Shown here: piece after piece, positions 34,896-42,622 of the stretch
Layout: every line of letters starts with the position of its first letter
Numbering within the stretch: position 1 is the stretch's first letter
Assembly: GCF_902859745.1 (NCBI RefSeq)
Contig: NZ_CADIJW010000005.1
Location: 156,831 to 220,830, forward strand
Direction of reading: 5' to 3'
DNA: 64,000 nucleotides
Origin: Achromobacter dolens
GTDB lineage: Bacteria > Pseudomonadota > Gammaproteobacteria > Burkholderiales > Burkholderiaceae_B
Position numbers and translations under genes: made by a program
Notes under the pieces: model-generated
What the model was told of the DNA's origin: nothing
The model's database searches: none
The model's input: the letters and a program-made list of their open reading frames with translations, nothing else

Positions 34896-35687
34896 TCATT
34901 GCATGCGGTAGCCGCCGTTCACGTCGATGACGCTGCCGGTGATGTAGCCCGCTTCTTCCGAGGCCAGGAAACGCACGGCGGCGGCGACGTCGTCCACCGT
35001 GCCGATGCGGCCCAGCGGAATCGCCTGCGCCGCGGCGGCCAGCGCACCGCTGCTGGTGACGGTGCTGCGCAGCATGTCGGTGTCGATCAGCCCCGGCGCG
35101 ATGCCGTTGACGGTGATGCCCAGGTGCGCGGACTCGCGCGCCATGGCCTTGGTCAGGCCCAGCACGGCGGATTTGGCGGCGATGTACGAGGCGCTGGAGC
35201 GATAGCCGCCCAACTGCGCGGCGACCGAGGTGAAGGTGACGATGCGGCCATGCTGGAGCGGCGCGGCTTCGCGCCGGCGCAGGTAGGCGCGGCCGCACAG
35301 GAACACGCCGCGCGCGTTGACGGCGAAGCTGCGTTCCCAGATGTCGAGCGTGGTGTCCTTGATCAGCGGGCGTTCGCCGTTGGCCTGGAACAGCAGCAGG
35401 CCGGCGGCGCTGACCAGCACGGCGATGGGGCCGTGAGCCTGCTCGATCTGGTCGAACGCCGTTTCGACGGCGCTTTCGTCGCTGACGTCGAAGGCATGGG
35501 CGCTGTGCGGCGCGCCGAGTTCGTCGGCCACGCGACGGGCGCGCTGGGCGTCCACGTCCGACACCACCACGCGGTAGCCGGCGCGGGCCAGCTCCTGGCA
35601 GATGGTGGCGCCGATGCCGCCGCCGCCGCCGGTGACGAGCGCGAGCCGCGGGGCCGGGCCCGCGGCCGGCGTGGATACATTGGACAT
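34896..35687 (-). CDS. SDR family oxidoreductase
   Basis: Classical SDR of 263 residues: LALVTGGGGGIGATICQELA, a modified NNAG motif (VLVSAAGLLLFQ), catalytic Ser in VTFTSVAAQLGG, Tyr-x3-Lys in SASYIAAKSAVLG, and NGIAPGLIDTDML. It is the first gene of the leftward series that continues into the ABC importer 92 bases on. It is divergent from a GntR regulator, and two TGTATACA palindromes lie in the gap between them, so the whole cluster is probably regulated from here. Confidence 0.9.
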   Translation of the reverse strand: MSNVSTPAAGPAPRLALVTGGGGGIGATICQELARAGYRVVVSDVDAQRARRVADELGAPHSAHAFDVSDESAVETAFDQIEQAHGPIAVLVSAAGLLLFQANGERPLIKDTTLDIWERSFAVNARGVFLCGRAYLRRREAAPLQHGRIVTFTSVAAQLGGYRSSASYIAAKSAVLGLTKAMARESAHLGITVNGIAPGLIDTDMLRSTVTSSGALAAAAQAIPLGRIGTVDDVAAAVRFLASEEAGYITGSVIDVNGGYRMQ

Positions 35688-35755
35688 GCTGTCTCCTGTG
35701 AGGCGGATTCGCCTGCCTTGGGAGGGGCGCCCGCTGATCTGAATTTTTGGCGATT

Positions 35756-35765
35756 ATGTATACAT
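35756..35765. promoter_or_regulatory. ATGTATACAT palindrome (candidate GntR operator 1)
   Basis: A perfect 10-base palindrome in the 205-base SDR-GntR intergenic region, 69 bases before the SDR start. It shares the core TGTATACA with a second site at 35877. TGTATACA-type dyads are known operators for FadR-subfamily GntR regulators. Confidence 0.6.
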
Positions 35766-35876
35766 GATGGGATGGCAGGTATAGGGGGTTTCCCGCATCT
35801 ACCGATGAGATTTGATTGTTCTCATTGGGGAAAGCCCTAGCGCGGTGGTAAGGGGCGGTGTCGCATGTATTCTTCA

Positions 35877-35884
35877 TGTATACA
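35877..35884. promoter_or_regulatory. TGTATACA palindrome (candidate GntR operator 2)
   Basis: A perfect 8-base palindrome, the same core as the site at 35756 and 121 bases from it. It ends only eight bases before the GntR ATG, so binding here would block the regulator's own expression. Confidence 0.6.
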
Positions 35885-35892
35885 ATGCAGGC

Positions 35893-36570
35893 ATGGATAC
35901 GCTATCTCAACACGTGACCGATACGCTGCGGGACTGGGTGCTGCATGGCAAGTTCAGCCCCGGGGCCCGCCTGGAGGAAATCCCGCTGGCCGAGAAACTG
36001 GGGGTGTCGCGCACGCCGGTGCGGGCGGCCCTGGCGACGCTGGGCAACGAGGGGTTGCTGGAGCACCTGCCCAAGCGCGGCTACACCGTGCGGGCCTATG
36101 ACCTGGCCGAGATCGTGGCGGCCTATGAGGTGCGCGCGGCGCTCGAGGGCCTGGCCTGTCGGCAGGCGGCACTGCGCGGTTTATCGAATGACGCCGTGGC
36201 GGTGCTGAAGAACTGCCTGGACGAAGGCGATCGCATTCTCGGCAAGGGCGTGCTGCTGGCGGAGGATCATCTGCCGTACCAGCAGGTCAACATCACCTTG
36301 CACAACGGGATCCTGGAGGCGGCGGGCAATCCGTGGGTGAAGCGGTTCGCGACGCAGGCGCAGGCGATTCCGTATGCGTCGGATCGGATCATCCTGTGGG
36401 AGGATCATGGGATCATTCTGCGGTCGCATGATGATCATCATCGGATCGTCAATGCCATTATTGCGCGGGATGGGGCGCGGGCTGAGGATCTGATGCGGGA
36501 GCATGTCTACTATGCGGGGATCATTCTCAAGAGTAATTATGAGAGGTTGGCGCAGGCCTATCGGGTTTGA
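35893..36570 (+). CDS. GntR family (FadR/FCD) transcriptional regulator
   Basis: A 225-residue regulator: winged HTH (about 1-68: HVTDTLRDWVLHGKFSPGARL, IPLAEKLGVSRTPVRAALATL, LLEHLPKRGYTV) and an all-helical FCD effector domain (about 75-215), with metal-ligand-type residues in HDDHHRIVNAIIARD. It is divergent from the SDR/Liv/flavin-dehydrogenase cluster, its probable target. The ATG at 35893 is chosen because the HTH begins there; only a weak GCAGG precedes it, and a candidate operator abuts it. Confidence 0.92.
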   Translation: MDTLSQHVTDTLRDWVLHGKFSPGARLEEIPLAEKLGVSRTPVRAALATLGNEGLLEHLPKRGYTVRAYDLAEIVAAYEVRAALEGLACRQAALRGLSNDAVAVLKNCLDEGDRILGKGVLLAEDHLPYQQVNITLHNGILEAAGNPWVKRFATQAQAIPYASDRIILWEDHGIILRSHDDHHRIVNAIIARDGARAEDLMREHVYYAGIILKSNYERLAQAYRV

Positions 36571-36597
36571 GGGGGCTGGCGGTTGGGTTCTTTAGCC

Positions 36598-36761
36598 GCG
36601 GGAGCCGGGGCAGGCGGGGGATGGCGGGGCTACGATTGCGGTCCGGAGCCTTCGCTCCGGACTGCCCCTTCCTCATCTTCGTCACAGCCTTCGGCTGTTC
36701 CTTCAGATTCCGTCGGGCGCATCTACACGCCCCGCCATCCCCCGCCTGCCCCGGCTCCCGC
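36598..36761. repeat. 33-bp perfect inverted repeat with nested hairpins
   Basis: Arms 36598-36630 and 36729-36761 are exact reverse complements over 33 bases. The 98-base interior holds two smaller hairpins: GTCCGGAGC-CTTC-GCTCCGGAC (36641-36662, overlapping arms) and ACAGCC-TTC-GGCTGT (36684-36698). It starts 28 bases after the GntR stop. No transposase or target duplication is seen. Its form suggests a dispersed intergenic repeat, or a very stable RNA fold if transcribed. The remaining gene-free DNA to 37137 holds another hairpin (about 36853-36889, GCCAAAG...CTTTGGC) and nothing else recognised. Confidence 0.85.
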
Positions 36762-37137
36762 TTTTGATGAGACTTAACGGCCGGGCTTTGGGGCGAGTCG
36801 TGTGCTTGGCGTTTTTGCCAGCGATCGGGGGTAGGGGAAGGTCTTGCGGGGTCGCCAAAGGCGGCCGCGCGGGCGGCCTTCTTTGGCGTTTGGGTGTGTT
36901 GCGTCGGCGGGATGACGCTGCGCGCTCGGGGTGGCGCTGGCGTTGGCCGTGATGTTGTGGCTGCGCTGTGATGGCCAGGGGCGATTGGGGCGCGTGAGTG
37001 GCGCGCTTGTCGCGGTTGCATGGCGCGGATGCGACGCACGCCTGCACGCCGGCGGCCGGCTTGGGCTGCGCTATTTGTGACGGGATGTGGCGGCGCTGCC
37101 TGCGCGCGGCGGCCGAGCCGCCGCGTTTGGGGAGCGA

Positions 37138-37788
37138 TCAGCCGGGCAGGCCGGTTTCCAGGCAGGGACTGAATTCGCCGGTGGCGGGGTCGCGCAGGAA
37201 CAGGACGCCGGTGGCGACGCCGAAGTAGGTGCCGTGCAGCTCCAGGTCGCCGCTTTCGACGCGGCGGCGGATGGAGGGGAAGGTCATCAGGTTGTTCAGG
37301 CTGTGGCCGATGACGGCGAGTTCGAGGCGCTTGAGGTTGGCGGCGCGGTCGTCGCCGCCGGGGCCGAGTTCTTCGGCGACGGGCGCGATCTGGGACATCC
37401 ACTTGCCGATGAAGTCGCCCTTGGTGAGCGGCTTGGCGTCGTCGAAGAAGGCGCGGATGCCGCCGCAGGAGGCGTGGCCGAGGACGACGATGTGTTTGAC
37501 GTTCAGGCCGTTGACGGCGAACTCGATCGCGGCGCTGGTGCCGTGGTACGAGGATTCGGAATCGGGATCACAGGGCGGGACCAGGTTGGCGACGTTGCGC
37601 ACGACGAACATTTCGCCGGGGCCGGCGTCGAAGATCGCTTCGGGCGAGACGCGCGAGTCGCAACAGCCGATGATCAGGATTTCCGGGCTTTGCCCAGTTT
37701 CGGCCAGCTTTTCGTAGCGGCTGCGTTCGGAATGGAAACGGCCGGCGAGAAAGGACTGATAGCCTTCGGTGAGTCTTTTGGGAAACAT
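37138..37788 (-). CDS. Beta-class carbonic anhydrase
   Basis: A 216-residue beta-carbonic anhydrase, interconverting CO2 and bicarbonate. Zn ligands are Cys and Asp-Arg in IIGCCDSRVSPEAIF, and His-x2-Cys in VVLGHASCGGIRAFF; VVRNVANLVPPCDPD is also typical. The ATG at 37788 begins the conserved MFPKRLTEGYQSFL; a longer open frame upstream reads through a hairpin region and is not protein-like. It stands alone. Bicarbonate supply for carboxylases, such as PEP carboxylase encoded at 48009, is a plausible use. Confidence 0.95.
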   Translation of the reverse strand: MFPKRLTEGYQSFLAGRFHSERSRYEKLAETGQSPEILIIGCCDSRVSPEAIFDAGPGEMFVVRNVANLVPPCDPDSESSYHGTSAAIEFAVNGLNVKHIVVLGHASCGGIRAFFDDAKPLTKGDFIGKWMSQIAPVAEELGPGGDDRAANLKRLELAVIGHSLNNLMTFPSIRRRVESGDLELHGTYFGVATGVLFLRDPATGEFSPCLETGLPG

Positions 37789-37846
37789 GATCTTTTCACT
37801 TCCTTGGTAACGAGGCCGGGCATGCCGGCGTGCCGGCAGACGCAAC

Positions 37847-37873
37847 AAGGGGCTTCGTGTGGAAGCCCCTTTT
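37847..37873 (+). terminator. Terminator-like hairpin, rightward, upstream of carbonic anhydrase
   Basis: Arms AAGGGGCTT (37847-37855) and AAGCCCCTT (37863-37871) are followed by TTG on the plus strand. Both flanking genes read leftward, so no known transcript needs it. On the leftward strand it would fold in the carbonic anhydrase leader. Confidence 0.5.
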
Positions 37874-37924
37874 GTCGAGTCGGCTGCGGAATTTTCCCAC
37901 AATTGGCCTGACGCCGGCTTGACT

Positions 37925-37951
37925 AAACCCTATCCAGATAAGGGTTTTTTT
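37925..37951 (+). terminator. Terminator-like hairpin, rightward, orphan
   Basis: AAACCCTAT and ATAAGGGTTT pair with one bulged base around CCAG and are followed by a T7 run. It is oriented rightward although neighbouring genes are leftward, and it is the second such hairpin in 100 bases. Confidence 0.6.
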
Positions 37952-38049
37952 GCCGGAGCAATCCGTTGGGCAAGTAAGCGCAGCGTGGAAAGCGCACGTC
38001 CGTCGCGCAAGAAAAGCCGTCCGGCCGCCCGGCCGCCCGAAGGCCGGAC

Positions 38050-38095
38050 AGCCCCCTCGGGGGGCAGCAAGCGCGCAGCGCGCAGCGTGGGGGCC
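38050..38095. repeat. GC-rich intergenic repeat, copy 1
   Basis: GCCCCCTCGGGGGGC hairpin followed by AGCAAGCGCGCAGCGCGC and then CGTGGGGGCC. A related arrangement occurs at 45156-45195. The motif is of a type I recall as recurring between genes in Bordetella and Achromobacter. Confidence 0.6.
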
Positions 38096-38101
38096 AACCA
38101 T

Positions 38102-38437
38102 TCATCGGGCGCGGATGTCCAGGGCGGTGACCTTGGCGAATCGGAGCGGCGTGATGGCGCGAATGGTCTTGATCTGGCCCGGCGCCAGGGGGCCGATGTC
38201 GTCATCGCGCACCCGGCCGATCTCGCGGCCCTGGTCGTCGTAGAGGACGAAAGTCAGCATCACGTAGTTGACGGCGCGGGTGGACTGATTGGCGAGCAAA
38301 CCGGTGATGGTGGACTGGTTTTCGTTGGTGTCGCGGACGGCCTGGATATTGCCGAGCGTGACGCCGTACAGGCTTTGCGCGTTGGCGGCGCCGGTCAGGC
38401 CGGCCAGCAATGCGAGGATGGCGAGGGCGGATTTCAT
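38102..38437 (-). CDS. FxLYD domain-containing secreted protein
   Basis: A 111-residue exported protein. The signal peptide MKSALAILALLAGLTGA is cleaved near ANAQSLYG. The rest is a small beta-sandwich with the FxLYD signature (VMLTFVLYDDQGREIGRVRD), preceded by ITGLLANQSTRAVNYV, the typical 'gene-variant' pattern of this extracytoplasmic domain family. The function is unknown. The ATG at 38437 starts the signal peptide; AGGAGA lies just upstream. The 468-base gap to psiF contains no other gene. Confidence 0.8.
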   Translation of the reverse strand: MKSALAILALLAGLTGAANAQSLYGVTLGNIQAVRDTNENQSTITGLLANQSTRAVNYVMLTFVLYDDQGREIGRVRDDDIGPLAPGQIKTIRAITPLRFAKVTALDIRAR

Positions 38438-38905
38438 GGCGGTCTCCTGTTGCCCGGCTGCCGGGGCGTCCCGGTCGCGGTCTTTGGCGTCGCGTGTCGG
38501 GGCATGCATCTATCTCACACCTTTCCCGACCCGGGCACAACGGCCCAAAGGGATGAATGGGTAACAGGTTGCTGGGGATAGCCGCAGATTCCGCCCTGGA
38601 TGCCACAAGTGCATCGGAATGTCTCCAACTTGCGGGCGTTTCAGGCGATTTGGGTGGAATCTCGGCGCGGCGGCGCGGGTGGGCGGTGCACGGTTTTCGG
38701 AGGAAAAATGGCCGTCGCCGGGACGGTCTGGTACCACCTTTCTGTAAGCTGAATGATCGCGGCGGCGTTAGCATTTGTTGTCCTTTCGGCGCTTGCGGAG
38801 CATGCGGCTTTGTCCGATGATGACCACGCCGGCAACTTGGCCGGCGGATCTTGCGGCCCGGGCGCGCGCCAGGATGGCGCCGGCGGGCGATCAAGGGAGG
38901 AACTC

Positions 38906-39277
38906 ATGCTTTCTCGTACTAGCCAATTGGCTTCGGCCATCGTGTTGTCCGCCTGCTTCCTGGGCGCCGTCCACGCCCAGACGCCGGCCGCCACGCCCGC
39001 GCCCGCCAAGACCCCCGCGCCCGCCGCCACGCCGGCAGCCAAGACGCCGACCCCGCAGCAGCAGCGCATGGCCGATTGCAACAAGTCGGCCGAAGGCAAG
39101 AAGGGCGACGAGCGCAAGACGTACATGAGCGCCTGCCTGAAGGGCGAGGCGCCGCCGCCCGCCAAGCAGTTGACGCCGCAGCAGCAGAAGATGAAGGACT
39201 GCAACGCCAAGGCCGGCGAACAGAAGCTGACCGGCGACAAGCGCAAGACCTTCATGAGCACCTGCCTGAAGGGCTGA
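38906..39277 (+). CDS. PsiF repeat family protein
   Basis: A 123-residue exported protein. The signal peptide ends near FLGAVHAQTPAA, followed by a low-complexity Ala/Pro/Thr/Lys linker (about 26-48) and two PsiF repeats, each with a conserved Cys pair: RMADCNKSAEGKKGDERKTY...CLKG and KMKDCNAKAGEQKLTGDKRK...CLKG. E. coli PsiF is phosphate-starvation inducible; the function is unknown. AAGGGAGG five bases upstream supports the ATG at 38906. No clear Pho box was identified. Confidence 0.9.
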   Translation: MLSRTSQLASAIVLSACFLGAVHAQTPAATPAPAKTPAPAATPAAKTPTPQQQRMADCNKSAEGKKGDERKTYMSACLKGEAPPPAKQLTPQQQKMKDCNAKAGEQKLTGDKRKTFMSTCLKG

Positions 39278-39302
39278 ACGCGGCGTTGATTCCGCGCAGG
39301 TG

Positions 39303-39339
39303 AAAAGCGCCGGCCGTTGAACGGACCGGCGCTTTTTTC
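39303..39339 (+). terminator. Intrinsic terminator after psiF
   Basis: AGCGCCGGCCGTT and AACGGACCGGCGCT pair with one bulge and are followed by T6, about 27 bases past the psiF-like stop. Confidence 0.9.
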
Positions 39340-39459
39340 TGCGCGTCGCAAGCAGGGCGTGATCGGTTGCCGTGGGCCAGGATCGCGGCACGGTCGTGGA
39401 CGGCCCTGCCTGCCAGGCGGGCCTCCCGGCCGCGCCCGGCGCGACCCGAGGCGCGTCGC

Positions 39460-40500
39460 CTACACCGTCGCGATCGGCGTGACCGGCGAGCCGATCGCGT
39501 GCGGCAGGCGCAGCGGCGGGGCGGTCAGCATGAAGCGGTGGCGGCCGTTGGCATGCAGCCAGTCGGCCAGGTCCTTCAGGTACCACAGCTCGGCCAGCGG
39601 CAGGCCCAGCTTGAACAGGCAGTGATGGTGCAGCGGCAGCATGGCGCGCGGGCCGGTTTTCTCGCGCGCGGGATAGGCTTCCACGGCGTAGTTGTCGGCG
39701 CAGATGGCGGCGATGCCGCTGTCGGTGATCCACTGCAGCAGCGCGGCGTCGGTGCCGTCGAGCGCGGCGCCGTAGGTGTGCAGCACTTCGGCGTCGGGCT
39801 TGCCGGCCATGGCGACCACGGCTTCGGCGTAGCCGGTGCGCAGCACCAGCATGTCGCCGGGCTCGATCTCGATGCCGTCCGTCTTCAGCACGTGCTGGAT
39901 CTCGGCGTGGCCGACCAGGGTGCGGCCGGGGCCGTAGTGGCGCGCCAGGTCCAGCAGCACACCGCGGCCCTGCATGCCTTTCTGCGCCAGGTTCTCGACG
40001 CCGAGCTTCAGCGCGGCCGAGGGGCCACCGCTGTTGCAGCCGCAGCCGGTGTGGTCGCCGTCGGCCGGGCCGACGACGTCGACGCCGGCCTGGTAGCCGT
40101 TGTAGTAGCGCAGCTCGGGCTGGCCGTCGCCGTCGGCGTCGAACAGCGCGCCGACGTGCGCCAGCGCGTCCCATTGCGTCGAGTACTGCATCGACAGCAG
40201 CACCTGGTCGTCGCTCAGCACGTCGACCGCGTCCGGGTTGACGTTGCGCAGCGGGAAGTTCAGGTAGGGCGTGTCGGCCAGCCGGGTCGGGCTCAACTGC
40301 GGCGGATGGCGCCGCGGGTTGAGCACGTTGCCGCCGGGCAGGTCCAGCGGCAGCGACAGGCAGAAGGTCTTGCCGGCGCGGATTTCACGCGCGCCTTTCA
40401 GGACCTGTTCTTCGGTGATGAGATTGAGGCGGCCGAGTTGGTCGTCGGGTCCGAAGTCGCCCCAGTTGGAGCCTTCGGGCCGATGGGTCCAGCGCTGCAT
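39460..40500 (-). CDS. Cyclase family (kynurenine formamidase-like) hydrolase
   Basis: A 346-residue protein of the cyclase/kynurenine-formamidase-like superfamily of Mn/Zn hydrolases. Metal-ligand region STQWDALAHVGALFDADGD corresponds to the family H/D-x-x-x-H pattern, with later GHAEIQHVLKTDGIEIEPGD, MLVLRTGYAEAVV and ICADNYAVEAYP. Members hydrolyse N-formylkynurenine, cyclic amides or lactone-like ring compounds. It is the last gene of the leftward pca/cat operon, three bases after pcaD. That context suggests opening of a lactone or amide ring, but the substrate is unknown. Confidence 0.85.
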   Translation of the reverse strand: MQRWTHRPEGSNWGDFGPDDQLGRLNLITEEQVLKGAREIRAGKTFCLSLPLDLPGGNVLNPRRHPPQLSPTRLADTPYLNFPLRNVNPDAVDVLSDDQVLLSMQYSTQWDALAHVGALFDADGDGQPELRYYNGYQAGVDVVGPADGDHTGCGCNSGGPSAALKLGVENLAQKGMQGRGVLLDLARHYGPGRTLVGHAEIQHVLKTDGIEIEPGDMLVLRTGYAEAVVAMAGKPDAEVLHTYGAALDGTDAALLQWITDSGIAAICADNYAVEAYPAREKTGPRAMLPLHHHCLFKLGLPLAELWYLKDLADWLHANGRHRFMLTAPPLRLPHAIGSPVTPIATV

Positions 40501-40503
40501 GGC

Positions 40504-41283
40504 TTACTCCGCGAGGAAGTCGACCACCGCGCGGGTGAAGGCTTCCGGTTGTTCCCAGTTGGAGATGTGGGAGGTGTTCAGTTCGAGGTAGCGCGCGCCG
40601 CTGATGGCGGCGGCCAGTTCCTGGCCCTGCGCGGGCGTGGCGGCCAGGTCGTGGGTGCTGCTGATGACCAGCGTCGGCGCCTTGATGGCCGACACCTGTT
40701 CGCGGAAGTCGGCGTCGCGCAGCGCGGCGCAGTTGCCCGAGTAGCCGGCGTCGGGGGTGCGGCGCAGCATATCGACCAGCACTTGCGACAGGCCCGGCTC
40801 GGCGGCGCGGTAACCGTCGGTGAGCCAGCGCTCGACCAGGGTCGGGGCCATCTTTTCCAGCGTCTGTTCGGCCACGGCGGCGATGCGGGCGCTCCAGCCT
40901 TCGGCCGAGCCGATGCGCGCGGCGGTATTGCACAGGATCAGCTTGCCGATCAGCTCGGGCCGGTTCAGCGCCAGCCACAGGCCGGTGGGGCCGCCCATCG
41001 ACAGGCCGCAGAAGTGGGCGCGCTGGATGTTCAGATGCGCCAGCAGTTCGGCGACGTCGTTGCCCAGTTGCGCGAACGTGTATTCGCCGTCGGGGACCGA
41101 GGACTTGCCGTGGCCGCGGGTGTCGTAGCGCAGCACGCGAAAGTGCTTGCTCAGCGCGGGAACCTGGCGCGCCCACATGTCGGCGTTGGTGCCCAGCGAA
41201 TTGGAGAGCACCAGCACCGGCGCGTCGGCGGGGCCATCGATGACGTAGAACAGCCGTGCCTGGCTGAGATCGGCGTAAGACAT
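40504..41283 (-). CDS. pcaD: 3-oxoadipate enol-lactonase
   Basis: Alpha/beta hydrolase of 259 residues that hydrolyses beta-ketoadipate enol-lactone to beta-ketoadipate. The catalytic triad is visible: nucleophile Ser in FCGLSMGGPTGLWLA, Asp in LVISSTHDLAAT and His in NTSHISNWEQPEAF. Typical PcaD segments include LRYDTRGHGKSSVPDGEYT and ILCNTAARIGS. It follows the YciI gene and precedes the cyclase gene in one leftward unit. Its product is activated by PcaIJ, encoded upstream. Confidence 0.93.
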   Translation of the reverse strand: MSYADLSQARLFYVIDGPADAPVLVLSNSLGTNADMWARQVPALSKHFRVLRYDTRGHGKSSVPDGEYTFAQLGNDVAELLAHLNIQRAHFCGLSMGGPTGLWLALNRPELIGKLILCNTAARIGSAEGWSARIAAVAEQTLEKMAPTLVERWLTDGYRAAEPGLSQVLVDMLRRTPDAGYSGNCAALRDADFREQVSAIKAPTLVISSTHDLAATPAQGQELAAAISGARYLELNTSHISNWEQPEAFTRAVVDFLAE

Positions 41284-41338
41284 GCGGAAAATCCTCGGGG
41301 AATGAAAGCGCGGCCACCCGGAGGCGGCCGCGTGGCGA

Positions 41339-41635
41339 TTACAGATAGCAGGTGCCGTCGACGTAGGCCTTGCGCCAGCGCGTGATGGTCACGTGCTGGA
41401 ACAACTGCGCCTGGGCGAACGGATCGGCGTCGATGAACTGCTGCGCGGCCTCGCGCGTGTCCAGGTCGACGATGTACAGGCCGCCGCCCAGGTCCTTGCC
41501 GTCATCCTGCAGCTTGGCGCCGCAGGCCAGCAGCAGATGCTTGTTGGCGTCCAGGTATTCCAGGTGCGCGGCGCGATGCTGCTGGCGCACGGCCTGGTGG
41601 TCGGGCTTGTCGAAGGTTTCGATGATGTAGGGCAT
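41339..41635 (-). CDS. YciI family protein
   Basis: A 98-residue ferredoxin-like alpha/beta barrel protein of the YciI family, structurally related to muconolactone isomerase. Conserved His and Asp residues appear in RQQHRAAHLEYLDANKHLLL and GGLYIVDLDTREAAQQFIDA, with FQHVTITRWRKAY near the end. Some YciI relatives dehalogenate or isomerise ring-cleavage products. It lies 12 bases after catC in the beta-ketoadipate operon, so a role on a (substituted) muconolactone is plausible but inferred. Confidence 0.88.
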   Translation of the reverse strand: MPYIIETFDKPDHQAVRQQHRAAHLEYLDANKHLLLACGAKLQDDGKDLGGGLYIVDLDTREAAQQFIDADPFAQAQLFQHVTITRWRKAYVDGTCYL

Positions 41636-41647
41636 GGGCGGCTCCGT

Positions 41648-41923
41648 TCAGATCGCCGAGGGATGGCGCGCCAGCGCCGTCACCTGGATGTCCATGTAGG
41701 GGAACAGCGGCAGCGACGACAGCAGCGCGTGCAGCTCGTCGTTGTCCTGCACGTCGAAGATGCTGACGTTGGCGTAGCGGCCGACGACGCGCCACAGGCT
41801 CTTCCACTTGCCGTCGCGTTGCAGTTGCTGCGCCAGGGCCTTTTCGTCGGCCTTGAGCTTGTCGGCCTGGGCGGCCGGCATGTCGACGGGCAGGTTGACC
41901 TGCATTTGAACCATGAACAACAT
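41648..41923 (-). CDS. catC: Muconolactone delta-isomerase
   Basis: CatC, 91 residues, converts muconolactone to beta-ketoadipate enol-lactone in the catechol branch. It has strong family identity: MLFMVQMQVNLPVDM, LKADEKALAQQLQRDGKW, LWRVVGRYANVSIFDVQD and LPLFPYMDIQVTALARHPS. The length is exactly that of the family. catA and catB are not nearby; instead catC sits between pcaJ and yciI, with pcaD downstream using its product. Confidence 0.95.
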   Translation of the reverse strand: MLFMVQMQVNLPVDMPAAQADKLKADEKALAQQLQRDGKWKSLWRVVGRYANVSIFDVQDNDELHALLSSLPLFPYMDIQVTALARHPSAI

Positions 41924-41977
41924 GATGAGTGTCTCCAGGAAATCGGCCCCGGCGTTGCCGGGGCGCGGGGGGAATGA

Positions 41978-42622
41978 TCAGTTGGAAAACTTCAGCGGCA
42001 GGCCGGTCAGGCGCAGCAGGTCGTCGGCGGTGGTTTCGCCGAACATGTCGATCACCGTGACGCCGTCGGCGCGGATGTCGAACACGGCCACGTCGGTGTA
42101 CACGCGCGACACGCAGCGCACGCCGGTCAGCGGATAGGTGCAGGCGTCGACCAGCTTGCTCTGGCCTTCGCGGGTCTGCAGTTCCATCATGACGAAGACG
42201 TCCTTGGCGCCGATGGCCAGGTCCATCGCGCCGCCCACGGCCGGGATGGCGTCGGGCGCGCCGGTGTGCCAGTTGGCCAGGTCGCCGTGCTGCGACACCT
42301 GGAAGGCGCCCAGCACGCAGATGTCCAGGTGGCCGCCGCGCATCATCGCGAACGAGTCGGCGTGATGGAAGAACGAGCAGCCGGGCAGTTCGGTGACGGG
42401 CTGCTTGCCGGCGTTGATCAGGTCGTAGTCTTCTTCGCCCTTGGCCGGCGCGGGGCCCATGCCCAGCATGCCGTTCTCGGTGTGCAGGATGACTTCGCGG
42501 TCGGCCGGCAGGTGGTTGGCCACCAGCGTGGGCAGGCCGATGCCGAGGTTGACGTAGGCGCCCTCAGGAATGTCCTGGGCGACGCGGGCGGCGATCTGGT
42601 CGCGGGTCAGTTTGGTGCTCAT
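41978..42622 (-). CDS. pcaJ: 3-oxoadipate CoA-transferase subunit B
   Basis: Beta subunit, 214 residues, of a succinyl-CoA:3-oxoacid CoA-transferase. The catalytic Glu is in the conserved ILHTENGMLGMGPAP, after IPEGAYVNLGIGLPTLVAN; GGHLDICVLGAFQVSQHGD and YTDVAVFDI also fit. Context (pcaD, catC, PcaR-like regulator) favours 3-oxoadipate over acetoacetate as acceptor. It overlaps the alpha-subunit gene by four bases. Confidence 0.9.
   Translation of the reverse strand: MSTKLTRDQIAARVAQDIPEGAYVNLGIGLPTLVANHLPADREVILHTENGMLGMGPAPAKGEEDYDLINAGKQPVTELPGCSFFHHADSFAMMRGGHLDICVLGAFQVSQHGDLANWHTGAPDAIPAVGGAMDLAIGAKDVFVMMELQTREGQSKLVDACTYPLTGVRCVSRVYTDVAVFDIRADGVTVIDMFGETTADDLLRLTGLPLKFSN

Noticed and set aside
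36583-36777. Small protein encoded across the 33-bp inverted repeat
   Set aside because: The Gly/Pro/Ser-rich translation follows directly from the repeat arms, and there is no ribosome site. It is better explained as a DNA repeat.
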